From contig NW_024037053.1 of NCBI RefSeq assembly GCF_015706575.1, forward strand, positions 4,030,001 to 4,094,000: a stretch of 64,000 nt of DNA, in the 5' to 3' direction. The notes under the pieces were generated by a model, which searched no databases, was not told where the DNA came from, and saw nothing but the letters and a program-made list of their open reading frames with translations. Shown here in pieces: positions 1 to 13,700 of the stretch. Source of the DNA: Patiria miniata (lineage: Eukaryota; Echinodermata; Asteroidea; Valvatida; Asterinidae). The translations under genes were made by a program, and so were the position numbers. Every line of letters begins with the position of its first letter. Position 1 is the first letter of the stretch.

Positions 1-40
1 GACAGACAGACAGACAGACAGACGGACAGACAGACAGAGA
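1..40. repeat. (GACA)n microsatellite
   Basis: A tetranucleotide GACA tract opens the window, with single-base interruptions near positions 24 and 39. It may continue to the left of the window. Confidence 0.9.
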
Positions 41-1725
41 TTCCTTGAATTGTAGTATAGATAACGTGCGTTGATTCTCTTTGTGCGGTAAAAAATATTG
101 TTTTCCTTACAAAAAAGTCGTGAGATTTGCAGAAAAGAATCATGACAAGGCTATGCCGCCCAAAAAAATGCATCAGTTTGTGAATATAGTGCCAAAAATG
201 ATCGTTGTTGGTATATCAACAAAAAGAGAGCTTTTTATCCGGCCATTAATGAGTTGTTGAAATTACATGTTGGTCACTTACAATGATATTACAACCTTAA
301 CTAAAGAAGAGACAAATCAAGTTTAATTTAAACAGATTGCAATGTTACTTTATTGTTTGAAATGTGATTTGTATTGTACATGAATATGAAGATAAAAAAA
401 TATCAAACCGAATACTGACCCATAAACCACAGAATAAGGACAAAAAATGTAAATTCTGCGGGGAAACACTGTGTTTACAATTGGAACAATTCCAAAAGGA
501 TGTTGAAGACTTGTCTCAACTAGGTTTACTTCCGAGCAGAAACAAACATGACTCGGCGGTTGCTTACTTGTACAGGGTTAAGATCACTTTTAGTTTTGGT
601 TTGTAATTAAATAATGACGTTAGCCAACTCTACATGGATATAACACACGTGGGTCGAACTGTGAATTCCCCTTCCTTGATACATGTGTGTATATTGTTAT
701 AGATACTATGTAATTGATCATGAGTGGGGTTTTTTTAAGTGCGGGGTTAGCGGTGCAGGACAAAGTTAATAGTGAAACATTTACGTCTCTCGGTCGCAAA
801 ATATCAAATGAACTTATGGTCACTGTTTACCATCACTTTTTAATGTCCCTTTGTCAATTTCAGTTTCTGATAAATTGCAAAATGTTATTCAATATTTGAC
901 TTTTAATTTCCTAATAATGAAAATGATACGTGGATGCTCTGTGTAATCAACTCTTCAAAGACCAAATGGATTCTGAAACGCACCAGGTTTCAACTTATCA
1001 CTTCCGTAATAATTATTACTATTAATTGGTTTATTTCAATCTCCCATCACAGTCAGAAGGCTGAATTGTGGGCAGATTTACATTGAAAACATTAAAAAGT
1101 AGACGGAGGTAAAATATTATACACAACTATTTTTATTTTATGTTGAGAAGATTTTGCTACATATTAACTTCAACTAGCACGTATTTTACTGTATAACCCG
1201 CAACAATGAAACTTCCTTGCGATCAGCATACGCGATTTTCAGGCCTTCAAAACTAAGGGTACGAAACAAAATACTAATTCGTTGACTGTAAAGTGCTTGT
1301 ATTGTTTGTTATGATACTAGACATGCACCATGTTATTTGGATTCCTGTCAAATGTTCGCTCATTTATTCATTCTTTGACAATTTATGGTTTTTGTGGTGC
1401 TCATATCTTAATGAGATGTTTCGACAGAAGGAATTAACTGTGCTCTGTCGACCAGGAAGTAATTGAGGCATTATTTGCTGTCCTTGCTATGGAACTCCAC
1501 ACATTAAATACACAGTCGCTTACAACGAGCCGCAGTACATGAGCGGCAGCAGCACATCCAGGTTCCCCTTGATGTGAACTTGCATACAAAGAACATTTTT
1601 GAAAAGGCTTTGAAAACAGTATTCAGCTACGTCACGCTTGAGGGGAAACAGGGGCTGTTGACTGGGCTCGGTGGTAGAACGTTGAAATAACAGAACTGCT
1701 TGTAGGCCTTCGAGTAGGTCTAACA
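41..1725 (+). other. Upstream flank of PTPR-A, duplicated upstream of PTPR-B
   Basis: No gene is visible here. From about position 60 onward this stretch aligns by eye with about 26.33-28.03 kb upstream of PTPR-B, so it lies inside the segmental duplication unit and should contain the shared promoter and 5' UTR. An open frame at 364-606 is interrupted by stops in the second copy, so it is not supported as coding. No confident TATA box or start site could be assigned. Confidence 0.6.
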
Positions 1726-1798
1726 ATGGCGTCGGTTTTACGCTGGGATCGTATCGGTCTGATGTTGCTGTTGATGAACGCTTGTCTTCTTAACGGGG
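1726..1798 (+). CDS. PTPR-A exon 1: signal peptide
   Basis: The ATG at 1726 opens [20 protein letters not shown], a short charged N-terminus followed by a hydrophobic stretch, as expected of a secretory signal peptide. The donor is GGG|GTAAGC and the exon ends in phase 1. The start was chosen because the same ATG and nearly the same peptide open the second copy at 28035. Confidence 0.88.
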
Positions 1799-4700
1799 GT
1801 AAGCAAACCAGGAGTAGACTTCCTCAACTTAATTAGTTATCTTTTTTAAACTTTCACTATTGACTGCGTTTATTAAAGAGAAGTGTTCCTTTCGAATCAA
1901 ATACGATATCCCCAAATGCATTGTAGAGTAGATTTTATTAGTATTGTTGCTTGTAGAATGTTAGCTTTTTATCAACCGATCATGTCACTTCAAAGGTCCC
2001 TTTCAAATCCATTATTTTCTTGTAGAAACCTGACACCCTAAACAACAAGATCCGAGTGCCTTGAAACACTGTAGAAAGATTAGATAAAATACTGTTGGCC
2101 AATGTAATTTACCATGCATTGATATATGAAATTACCTCATACTGGGTTGATTGAGTAAAAACAAATGTCAAACAAAACTATTGGGACGAATTTGCCCAAC
2201 AGTGTAGGCAGTTGATAATTCAACAGCATTGGTCGAATTATCAGCCAATTTGGCCCAACTTTTTTAAGTGTATTTTCTTTTATGTATTATTAAATGAGAC
2301 AGATGCAGGAGATTGGCAAGAGCGTATCTGCATAATGTTTTGACCCTCGAAACTCAATGACACTGTTTTTTATGGAATATATCAAAATGAATTATGCATC
2401 AAAACATATACTGGATTTGTAGGGGAAACATATCGATGATGATGTGAAATGCACGCTATGCATACCCGGCTTCCGATTTAGTGTTTATGAGCCAAAATAC
2501 AAAAGGGACTTTCCACGAAAAAAAAGCTTCTCAAACACTGCTAAATAATCCTAGTTGAGGCCAAACAGCCACAAAACGCCTATGCTACTCTCCTTTCGAT
2601 TTAGCGACCCGTCACACTTCTTTGTCGCAACAACAAATGTTGAAATTACAGCCAACTATTAAAGCCGTTCACAATTATCAACATTTTCACGAGCGTACAA
2701 GCCGTACGCTGGGGAGGAGGGGGTTAATGGCCGCCGTACGCTTTTTTTTTTAAATGTCGATATGTTTTCTCGCCCGTTAATGCCCGCCTAACGCTTTTTT
2801 TTTTTTAAATGTCGATCTGTTATCTCGCCCGTCGCCACAGCCAACAGCCGCAACCGATGCCGATCGAGCACTTGCCGAGCCGGTCGCGCCCCGCGCCAGG
2901 CCCCGCATTGCATCCCATGAACGTATTGTGTGCAGCATGCGCGGCATTGTCCTTCACACGTACATGAAAATGTACTGTATGTACACGTACATGTATAGTA
3001 CAAAAACTTGATCTACAAAAGTTACAAAAACCCTTTAAATCACATGCAAGTGTCTATATATAGACTTGTGTGAAAAAAATCAACATTTTTTTCGTACACT
3101 TTTAGGAGGGAGGGGGGGTCTTGAAAAAGTGTACTCTTTGTACACTTGTGAAAATGTTGATAATTGTGAACGGCCCCTAAATCGAAGGGGGAAAAAGAGG
3201 TACTTCCTTTTGAATTAAAACTGTATTACTCTATATTCAAAAATACAGCACTGTCCCTGGATGTGCGAGGGAAACCTGCCAGCCAGAGCTCAGACGCCAC
3301 CGGTAGTGTCAAGGCTGAGAAAGCTGTGGATGGAGACATTACCACAATTTCGCACACGGGTACGTTATTTAACAAACCTTTAAAAGGCCTACATTTATTG
3401 ATTTCAGTATATGAAGTTCCCCGCACCGCCATGTGTGAAGTTTAATTTGGAAGATGTTCAATTTTCACTTTGGGTTTGTTTGTCTTAAACACTTTTCTAG
3501 TGTCACATGAAATTTGGACTCCCAAAAAAACGGTGCCTTTTAAGTTTCATTGGTTGAACGTTCAAATTTCCCACGTATGCATGCGCAAAACTACCAGTGC
3601 ATCATTATTTCATAGTCCAATATTCACACTACACCACCCCAGCTGCGTTTTTGCGCGACATCGCGCAAGACGCGCGACCATGGAGGTGGAATACGCGACG
3701 CGCACGCAATTGTTGAGGGTCATTCCATATTATAGTCAGAGGGGTGTTTCGTAAAACATGAAGTAAAATTATTGAACAAAATGGTTAAAAACGTCTAGTT
3801 TTTTATTGTTCTGATTTTTGGACCGAAAAGATTGGGTTTTTTGACCAAAAATGTATTTATGAATGGGAATAAATATGTGTTCCGTCAGTATTAAACACTC
3901 TGTTTAAAACCGGTGTGAGTCTGGATGGGTGATATTTACCCATCCAGACTCACACCGGTCTTAAAGAGAGTGTTATTATACCTCCGGAACACACATTTTA
4001 TTCCCTTAATATAAGCCACTGGACTGAGATAACAGTTGGAAGTGATAGCCTATGGATGTTTGAACAGACAGCCTGACACCGGCCACCGGTATGCAATAAA
4101 ATACTTGCAAACGAACTTGTCCAAATTCTCATATTCCCAGCCACTCTGTAAATATGACTGTTGCTTATACTGCGCCACCATTTTGACAAAGGGGACTAAC
4201 TGCCCACAGCAGCAAAACCGACTTGTTGGAATTGCCTTCAAAGTCTGTCGATTTTTCATATCGCGATTTCGCGTACTTTCCTCCCCTAAAGTTACTAAAA
4301 TATATCACTGATGCGTAGCCCAGTTAATAAGTTGTCCTTCTCAGTTTGCGTTTTCCTGAAAGCATCTTTAAATAAGGAGAAATAAGTTAGGCCTAGAAAT
4401 AATTAACTTACTCGTCACTTCGTCTAGACGAAGACAATTAATTGTAAGGCAAGCACATGATCGCCTTTTGTATCAAGTGTATGTGCACAGAGACACCACT
4501 TTCTCATATAGATATATTTTATACATTCGCCACGAGTGCCGCATGCATAAATAGAAGATTCTTCACTTCGTCAGTAATCAAAATCTCAGAAATTTTACTC
4601 ACTAGATGTAATGTAAAATTAATTGGACGAAGCATGGAGCTTCAAAATATTCCGCATATCCGCCACCTAAAGTTTGTAATTAACAAAAGATACAATCTTG

Positions 4701-7700
4701 TGTCATTATATATCATATCATAAATTGTAATAGTACCCAAAAAATCCAAATTCACTCGAATTACCGATTTTGGACGGATGCGTAACTTCGTTGAAACGGA
4801 GAACACGCTTGAATACACACCGGCATGTTCCATTTCAAAATATGTTACTTTTCAATCACATACTTGTCCAAATACTCGTATTCTTACTTTATGTAGCCTA
4901 GGATAACACCAAAAGCCACAATGTTGGTAATAGCAAACAGGGATCATTCAAAGAGGATTATGGATACGGCTTTCTATTTCAAACTTTAAATAACCAAATA
5001 GGGAAGCTGACTAAGTGCATATAAATCAAAGAAATTGACTGTAGTTTAAACATGCGTAGGTTTAAACCTGCGAACTCCGGATTGCCATTCCGGCGCTCGT
5101 TATCATAGGATATATTGGCTTTAATAGTTTGTTAATCGCTTTACATCAGATCACATTTTTAAACGAGATTTACTCTGAGGCATTTAAATTGTTAAATAAG
5201 ATGGGATTGAGCATTTTCTTAAGTGGAGAAGCAACAAAGTTTTTTTTTTGTATGTGTGTAGCGTATAAACCTGCCTTTTGGAAAACGAATCCGTGGTGGC
5301 AATTGAATTTGGAGGCTGTCTACTGCTTGAAGAAAATTACTATCATCAACAGAATGGATACAAATGGTAAGACAGTCAAGAACAGAGGATTGGAGACAAC
5401 AACAAAATTCAGAGGATTTGATACAACAAAAATTCACCAATGGTTACTGATTATCAAAGCACGACTCTCTCGTTTATCTTACAACCAAAAACAGTTTATA
5501 GCATAATTATATCCTCTTTTGTATTTCATGTAAACAATGCTGTTTTGAAATAGAACCAAAACATGTAGACGAAATAAGAACCCCTTTCGAAATTGCTAAC
5601 CGTTCGTTGTTGTTGCAAATCCCTAGTCTTATTGAAACGATGTTGTTAGCGCTACACGTAAAAGAATTGCAAGATATTTCCAACAATGTTTTCCTCAGGG
5701 TTGGCTGAGGGTCTTTGACTTGTTCAGTCAGCACACTCACTTTTGCTTTGCTCATTCAATGACCTGTTGTACAGTAATAAGACGAAACATCTTTGCTGGT
5801 GCAGGATTACCAAAGGTGTATTAAAATTTTAATTTCCAAAAGGTGTTCCTGAATTTTCTCCATAAACATTTAGATTCAGATTGACGTAATACATTTAGGT
5901 GCAAGGACCGATTTCATCATAAATGTTGTCCACCTTGTATAAAGAAACCATCAAAAAACCCTTTTTTATATAAAGTTGTCATCATCATCACAACTTTGAT
6001 CCACACACAATGTATTTCGACCGTATCAATCAAGCCATGCACCTTTAAGGTGTCTTCAGTATTTATGTACCCTTGTTCAAACGAGGTTGACTACATATAC
6101 ATAAAATTAAGTGATTTTTTATGACTGATTCAGTATATTTTTTCAAAGGCATTTGTCAATGTCTGGAAAAATTAATTTGTTTGGAAATTTCCGAATACTG
6201 ACTTGAATTCTGTGGATGACGGGTATTATAGGAACCGGAAAACTCCTTGTTGATGGATGTAAGGGTGCATGGGAAGATTTAGACAAACGTGGAGACATAA
6301 TAGTTTGAAAATTTAAACAAACATTTTAAAAATCAGAATTCAATAAAAATAATGTTATTTAGGTTTTAGAAACAAATCCGATTAAAACAAAATCAATAAA
6401 TCAAAAATTCCACCAACCCTGGATTTTTACTTTGTCATCTTTATTTTTCCCTAAACATCATATGGAACATTTTTGCATGTCTCTCCGAATACCCACCAAG
6501 AAAACTAGGCAAAAAGAAAAAGTCAACAACCATTATTGTCCCCGCGATGAAAACGTAACTGAGGTCAATAAATCTGCCAGCCCATATAATTAGATAATAA
6601 GTTTCTTTCACGGACGAACCGCAGTGATTATTGTGTATTATTGCGTTCTAGATTTTGTGTAGGACTATATGTGATTATTTTAAATGGAAATATCCAATCA
6701 ACCATGTCCCTGTTAACGCAACATATGAATTACATTAATGTGCTCCACATCATACAGATATTCGTTTAGATGGTGCTGAAGTACGTGCTGGATTGAGTGA
6801 AGTTTGTTCAGAGAACAGACGTTTAGGAACAATTGAATACGGTACAACCGACGGAGGGGCGCGTGTTACTACTGTAATAGCAGACCCTGTGGTCACTGCT
6901 CGCTATGTGAGGGTGGATATCATCGGTACCGATGAAATCCTTCAACTCGGTGAAGTCATGGTTGAAGAATTCGTGGATGAAGAAGCTCTCACCTCAACTG
7001 GTGAGTAATGCTTGAAATGTAATGCTGTGATGGCCTGGAAATAAAAATATATTCTTAGGTCCTGTATTTTTGCCATTACAAAGTCAAGTGTTAAGATCGA
7101 AGTTGGCTTTTGCTGACCTGAACAAGTCACATGTCATGCCGTCGGAAATAAATGGTAAATTCGCAGATTTAAGAATACGCACTATTTTGATGCCATTATG
7201 TGTTGTTATGTTCTTTTTGTAGCAATTACTCTAAGCGGAAGCTTGACCTCTCAAAGCTCCGAATTCAACCAATCGAGTGCTGATCGAGCGGTGGACAGAG
7301 CTTTCATCTACAAAAGTCCTCATTGCAGCCGAACAAGTAAGGCGGAATTTATTGCATAAACCAAAAAACAAACACCTCATTGTTACTGCTGAATTGCCTT
7401 TGACCTGTCTGTTCAATGACTGCATTTGAGGACGGTTTTCCCTATAAAGGCTTCGGAAGGCTTACTTTGCGAATACTTTCATTAAATAAAATTACCATCT
7501 CGAATACCATCGCTACATTAGGGCCGGCAAGTAAAACAAATGTTTGTCGTTGGGGCTTTTTGAAAAAAATGAGGGAGAAATTCCTTTTTGTTCCATGATG
7601 GCGGAATTTCAAGATGGCCGATGGATTTTTCCATTTCCTTGACTCTCTTGTTGATATTTTTGTTTCCAAAAAAGACAACATATATTGCAAATGTATGTTT

Positions 7701-10700
7701 AAAATAAAGGGGCGGGTAGGGGGAAAAACATGCGGGGACGAGAAACTGTTTCGTGGTTTTTATTTATTTAATTCTTTTTTACTGCTGTCTTTTTAAAATT
7801 AAATTAAATTTACCAACTACACTACTTTGGCTAAAAATTATAAGCCTACTTTATAAACAGATGAGCAAGTAAATCCATGGTGGAAAGTTGATCTGATGTT
7901 TGCTCAATGTGTCGGAATGGTGAAAGTCAAGAGCTGGGATGCTCCCCTTGGTAAGTTGATTTCAGAGCTACATTCACAGGAGAAGACAAAATATGAACTA
8001 GGAAACAAAGTCAAGGAGGCCTTTGTGAAGCAGCCTTTGTTAAGGATTTGCCTCACATTCTGTAAAAAGAAATTGGAATTTATTTAACTGACGGAAGTCC
8101 TTCGGAAACGGGTAATTTCTTTCCAAAACTGTATTAATTTTCGCAGACAATGTTACTAATTTTCTTCCCTTTTTCGTCATTAGTAAACGAAAGAACACGT
8201 TTCAAGGATGCTGCTGTTCGAGCTGGTATGAGCAGTGTGCCCACCGAGAACACAATGTGTGGAAGTCCAGTTACCACATACCAAGCCGTAGCCAATAACT
8301 GGATGGAGTTTGACTGTAATCCACCTGATGGACTGACTGCTCGATACGTCAGCATCGATATTCCACACCGGACGTACCTCGCATTATGTGAGGTACTTTT
8401 GTTACCGTGTGATCTTCCAACAGGTAAACCACCAATGATTGTTTATAAGACCACTGTTTTAAACGACTGATCACCCCGAAGATTTATCTGTAAATGATGT
8501 CTTCAAAGTTTGTCCAAAACGTTGCATCACGTTTCACCCACAAAAAGCAAAATCTCTGGCAAAAGAAACGGAAATGAATTAAAAAAATACAATCGAGATG
8601 TGTCATCAAACTTATTTCGCAGTGTTTTGCTTGAGTGGGAAATGAAGTTAGATACTTCGCTTTCTTTAATCTACAGTTGATTTTACTCTCGTCGCTAATC
8701 CTGCTGTCATTCACCTGACTGCAACGAGCGATGTCGTCCTGACAGCATACAAAGGTCCCAATGACATACCTGCTGGTGTCACATTTGGCCGTCAGTTGGC
8801 AACAGGTGGAATGGATGGACTTCCTCCCGGTTCAGCAGAAGAAGATGAGCCATCATTACAATGCACTGCGAGATCGCTTCGACTACCTGCTGAGGATGGG
8901 GGTGACAGAGTCGGCGTCTTCTACCTTGAGGCATCTAGAAATGGCATTATGACGAGGATCCAAACCGTTCTTGTGCCCAAAGGTAGTATATTCCTAAGTA
9001 CTAGAATTACTGTCTAATATAATAACTGCTCAGAGAAAAAGGCAGCAACAAAGATTACCTTGTAAAACGTATTCAATCACTGTAAGTTACCAACGCTGAA
9101 CTAGCTGGCGGTCTACATTCCGTGTGTATTAAGAACAGAAAATACACGGAAAGGTTACATCGTTTTGAACAGGAGAAGCTGATGCAAGTTAAACTCAGTT
9201 TTTGTAAAGAAGTCGTTCAACCAATTTGACGGTTTTTTCTTTGTTTTGTGGGCGGAAATGATGAACTACATTCAAGATTAGTGTTCCAAGCTATTAGATG
9301 AAAGAGGCACTGAGCCTAAATCGAGCTGGGGTTTTTTTTTTCAGATGGAAACGTACAGATACGGGCAGTCGAGAGAACTCAGATAGCAAATGTTGGAGAC
9401 TCGATTCAACTTGAGATGCGAGATGTGAAAGCACCAAACATCAACTACAGATGGCGACAAAATGGGAGTGACGTCATCACATCTTGGAATGACCAGCTCA
9501 GTGTGTCTATTGATGATGTTGCTGTGAGTGATGGAGGAGTCTACAGCTGCTTCGTATCTGGCCAGGAGGATCAACAACTGCATGGCATCATGAGGCTCAT
9601 TGTACGAGGTTAGTGCAAATCTAAAAAGGCGTTAAAAGTATCTCTAGAAAACATCTAGAGAAAAATAGAATACCTGAAAACAAAAGCATTTGCAATAATG
9701 CAGAAACAACGATCACTGTGTAAAAATGCAAGAAATCTTCGACTGCAGAGTGAGACATCCCAAACCCAGTGCTTCTCTCGGATTCATTCCATATTTTCTT
9801 TAATGTTGTCACCTTCTTTTAAACAGGTTGTTCCTTGGGAAAGTGGGGGTCTTCCTGTCTCAATGTCTGTCGTCGATGCTACAACGGAGGCGTTTGTGAT
9901 GCCAAGACTGGATCCTGTGTCTGTGCTCCGGGCTTCAGTGGAGAACAATGTGAACAAGGTATAGGCCTACAATTATCATTGGCGCAATGCCTTGAATCAA
10001 ATTTGATCCGAATCATTAATCTAATGCACAAAGCTAGGATGGGAACGATTAGGCTCTTAAAACGTGCATCTCTAATTCAACAAAGCACTTAGTGTTTTTG
10101 ATAAAGATGTGTATGTTATCGGAATGGTTAAACTGTGGTATATTGTGGGTTTGCTTTGAGACCCAGAAAAAAAGAAAATATGTATAAATCTCACCATTTC
10201 TGTACATTAATAGCAACATTATACTTATGATTGCACACAGCACGCGGCCGCAATGTCTTCGGTAAAAATGGTGTTTATAGCTGCTCTGATAGCGGTGATG
10301 ATCACGCCGACGCTTGCCAGGGTCGTTTGTTTTGTCTTCCTGATCCTTACGGATGCTCGTGTGCTGCAGGGTTCACCGGACTAGACTGCACGCAAGGTGA
10401 GTAGCAATATTGGTTCTCTATTCAAGTTATACCTGTTCTGATAGCACTGATCCACACAACGACGCTTGCTTGAGGATCACCATAAGAGAAAATTAACAAA
10501 CGCTTTAATGTCTGCAAGTGTAGCTAATCTTGTCGAGTTTAGCTATTCAATTTTGTTGAGTTGGTCATACATAGTGCTTGTTTTCTTGCAATGGACTTTA
10601 ATGGTAAGATGATTTTGAGCGCTGGAAAAGGCACCTTTTTATACTGTTTCTACACAGGTATGACATGTCGGTACGAGTCACTGTCACCGTTATATACCTC

Positions 10701-13700
10701 GTGTCAGGAAAACTTCTATCATCTACACGCATACTATACTAATGCAGAGGGTTAATGATTGCTCTTCGTTCATTAGAGTGTCCTGGAGGGAAGTATGGAG
10801 CTGACTGTAAGCAGACATGTCACTGTGCTTCCGGGGACACCTGCAGTAAGGATACAGGAGAATGCAGCAATGATGCCTGTAACCCGACATACTACGGGAT
10901 CAACTGTCAGTGTTCAAGTAAGATAAATGCATAATTGAATCCGCCCTAAACTGGTGGTGCAGAATATTTATAAATGTTTAGACAGTGCAAAATAAGTACG
11001 CTTATTCCTATCACTGTCGGGTAAATTTAAGTGTTTAAGCAAAAAGTAAAAAAGCAGGGGGATAAATCAAGTGTTTTTATGCATCCACATTATGAATGCG
11101 GAAACGGTGAATCTCGAAGATGATTGGATGTGGGAACATTTCATTGCAAAACGTCGAAATAGAATTTAAAATCTGCAAAATGTGCGGCATGACAAAAGGA
11201 TCTCGATCTCTAAGTGACTAGTAAAATAATCGCATTGTTCCTGGACCAAGATTTAAATCGAGGCAGCAGTCGTTCAGCTCTTTTGGTACCCTCGCTGCGT
11301 TCTTTACATCTCCGTTCAATTTGCAGGTGACTAAGCACCCTGTTCATGATAGGCGACCACAGCAAAGTTCGGATCTTGGGACAATATTTCCTTTGGATTC
11401 CATTTCAGATACGGCGCCTTTCGCAGGAGAAGTGAAATCAGTATCCATCATGCAACGCAGCCTTACTTTCTCCTGGAGTGAGCCGAAATGTGGAGGCCAG
11501 ACGGATCCATCTGTCACCAGTTACCGACACAAGCTAACCGGACAGCAACCACCGCTTAAATCCGATACCACTGAAACATTTGTTTCATTGGATGGGCTGA
11601 TACCGTATATTGAATATAGTTTCCAAGTTGCAGTTATCACTAGTGATGGGACGGCCGGGACGTACAGTAACAGTGTGGTTGTTAGGACAACAGAAGCAGG
11701 TAAGTTTTGGTAAAAAGCATTAAGGGCGGGCTGAAGTAAACCGCTTACCAGCTGCGTAGCCGGGGTTCTCATTTTTTTTGGGGGGGGGGGGCGCGGGGGG
11801 GGCGCGGGGGGGGGGGGGCGCGGGGGGCGGGGGGGCTGGATGTTACAGTGGTGGGGCGCCCAATTTCATTCGTGCTGAAAGGTACACTTTTTTCCTCTGT
11901 ACATACAGCTCCCGAAAAATTAAAAATGTTGACGGATGAACACCGTCTTTTTATGGGAGCGCTCTTCAAAACCAAGATCATGGGCATGGCCAGACAATGG
12001 GTGGCACTTTACGCTTTCAACGGACGTGAAAATAACCTGCTAATCGCACAAAAATAGTTTTAAAAAATTAAATCAGTAGTTTAAAATAGTTAAAAGTAAA
12101 CAACAAAAATATTCAGAGAAGGCAAATTATGTTAAACCAACTAATCTGGGTTTTGTAATTTTCTCCGGTTGCCAAATTTCCAGTGGCAGAGTGCGACTGG
12201 AGGAATGACGATTTTTAATGGCGTGCCCCCCCCCCCCCCCAAGCTATGTCGCTGATTCGCACTGAATGCGTGTAAGAAATGTGATGCATATTTCACTGGA
12301 TTTGATATCATTAATACAGTGTTGGGCAATTTTGAACACCCAAGTCATAAGGCCGTTGGGCCGGAGTACCAGTGTAAAATGTTAGATTCATTGGTTGCAT
12401 TGCTCAGAATATACAGCTAGGACAGTGACATGTAAGGGTCATGTCACGTGTAAGGGTGAGATTCAAAACGTAAGAGAAAAAAATCTCACATGACACCTGC
12501 ATCAATCCCAACATCCTTTGCTTTTCCAGAGCCTACAGTTCCTCGGAATGTCCACATCAAGAATGTCAGTGAAGATTCCATCACGGCTAGCTGGATGAAA
12601 CCTGATCCCCCGCAAGGGATTATTACATCCTATGACGTTGCCTTGACATCACAAGATGACACACGTAAGGTGACAGATGAGGGCATCACTGTCGTATACA
12701 GAATCGATGGCCTTCAATTGAGCCAAACTTACAACGTACAGGTAACTACTTGTATATTACCCCCCAAAAAACATGGACAATTTAAAATCGCAGTTGGAAC
12801 TGAGTACAGTTGGACTAATTGGGTACAATTTACATATTCGTCCAAGTAAAGGAAATATTACTTAATATACACCGGTTTGCAGGCGTATGGCATGAGGTAT
12901 GACTGACTTATTTAAATTCATGTGCACACACTAGAAGTGTCTGTGCAAGAAAGAAAGACACCATGTCACTGCACACGGCAGGAATGGCGCTCAAATGTTT
13001 TCAATAACAAATGAGATGTGAATGTTTTTCGCCAAAGTGAAAAATAATGATGCCCCCCCCCCCCCCCGCGTTCGCATGAGGACACCAATCAGATCAGATA
13101 TGAGGTTTTGTCCAGGCTATGCTACAATTCATTTACCATCCAATAAGAATGTACATATTGACATTATCAGGTGAGAGCGAAGACAGTAATCGGGCCGGGT
13201 CCTTGGAGCGAAGTCATAAGCGTGACAGTTGTTGGAGGTAAATACCAGTTTGTGTTTTATTCCACATGAGCAAAATCATTCACGTTGTCCTGCATCTCTG
13301 AGCTTTGTGTCCCCGTGTCACTTTCACGGGATTATGCGCTGTCATCGCAATGACTTTCAAATAAAAAATTCGAGGCAACTGAGCTCACTTCCGTATTTTG
13401 TGAGTGTAACTGATTTTTTCTTTACATTTACAGAGCCGGGACCATTACAGAACCTTAGCTGGACAAACCGAACTGAAGAGGCGGTTACATTGGATTGGGA
13501 TCCTCCGTTAAACCCTGAAGGAGAAATAAGTGGTTATGTTGTATGTGGCGAAATTGATAAAATAGAGAAATTGAAAAATTTGAAAAAATGAAAATTGAAA
13601 ACAAAAAAGTGCATTGTAATCGATAAATCGACATCGAACGGAGTATTTTTTATGATTTATCTTCTGAATGCTGACCACTTTTCAAGGAAAACAATGACAA

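Noticed and set aside
364..606. 80-codon open frame with CKFCGETLC and CLQLEQFQKD upstream of PTPR-A
   Set aside because: The homologous stretch near 26.66-26.89 kb upstream of PTPR-B has in-frame stops and indels, and there is no recognisable domain, so coding conservation is not supported.
4036..4311. 91-codon frame in PTPR-A intron 2
   Set aside because: No domain, no splice context linking it to the chain of exons, and no counterpart in PTPR-B.
11848..12057. 69-codon frame inside the poly(G)-flanked unit
   Set aside because: No recognisable domain; it falls within a putative non-autonomous repeat in intron 13.
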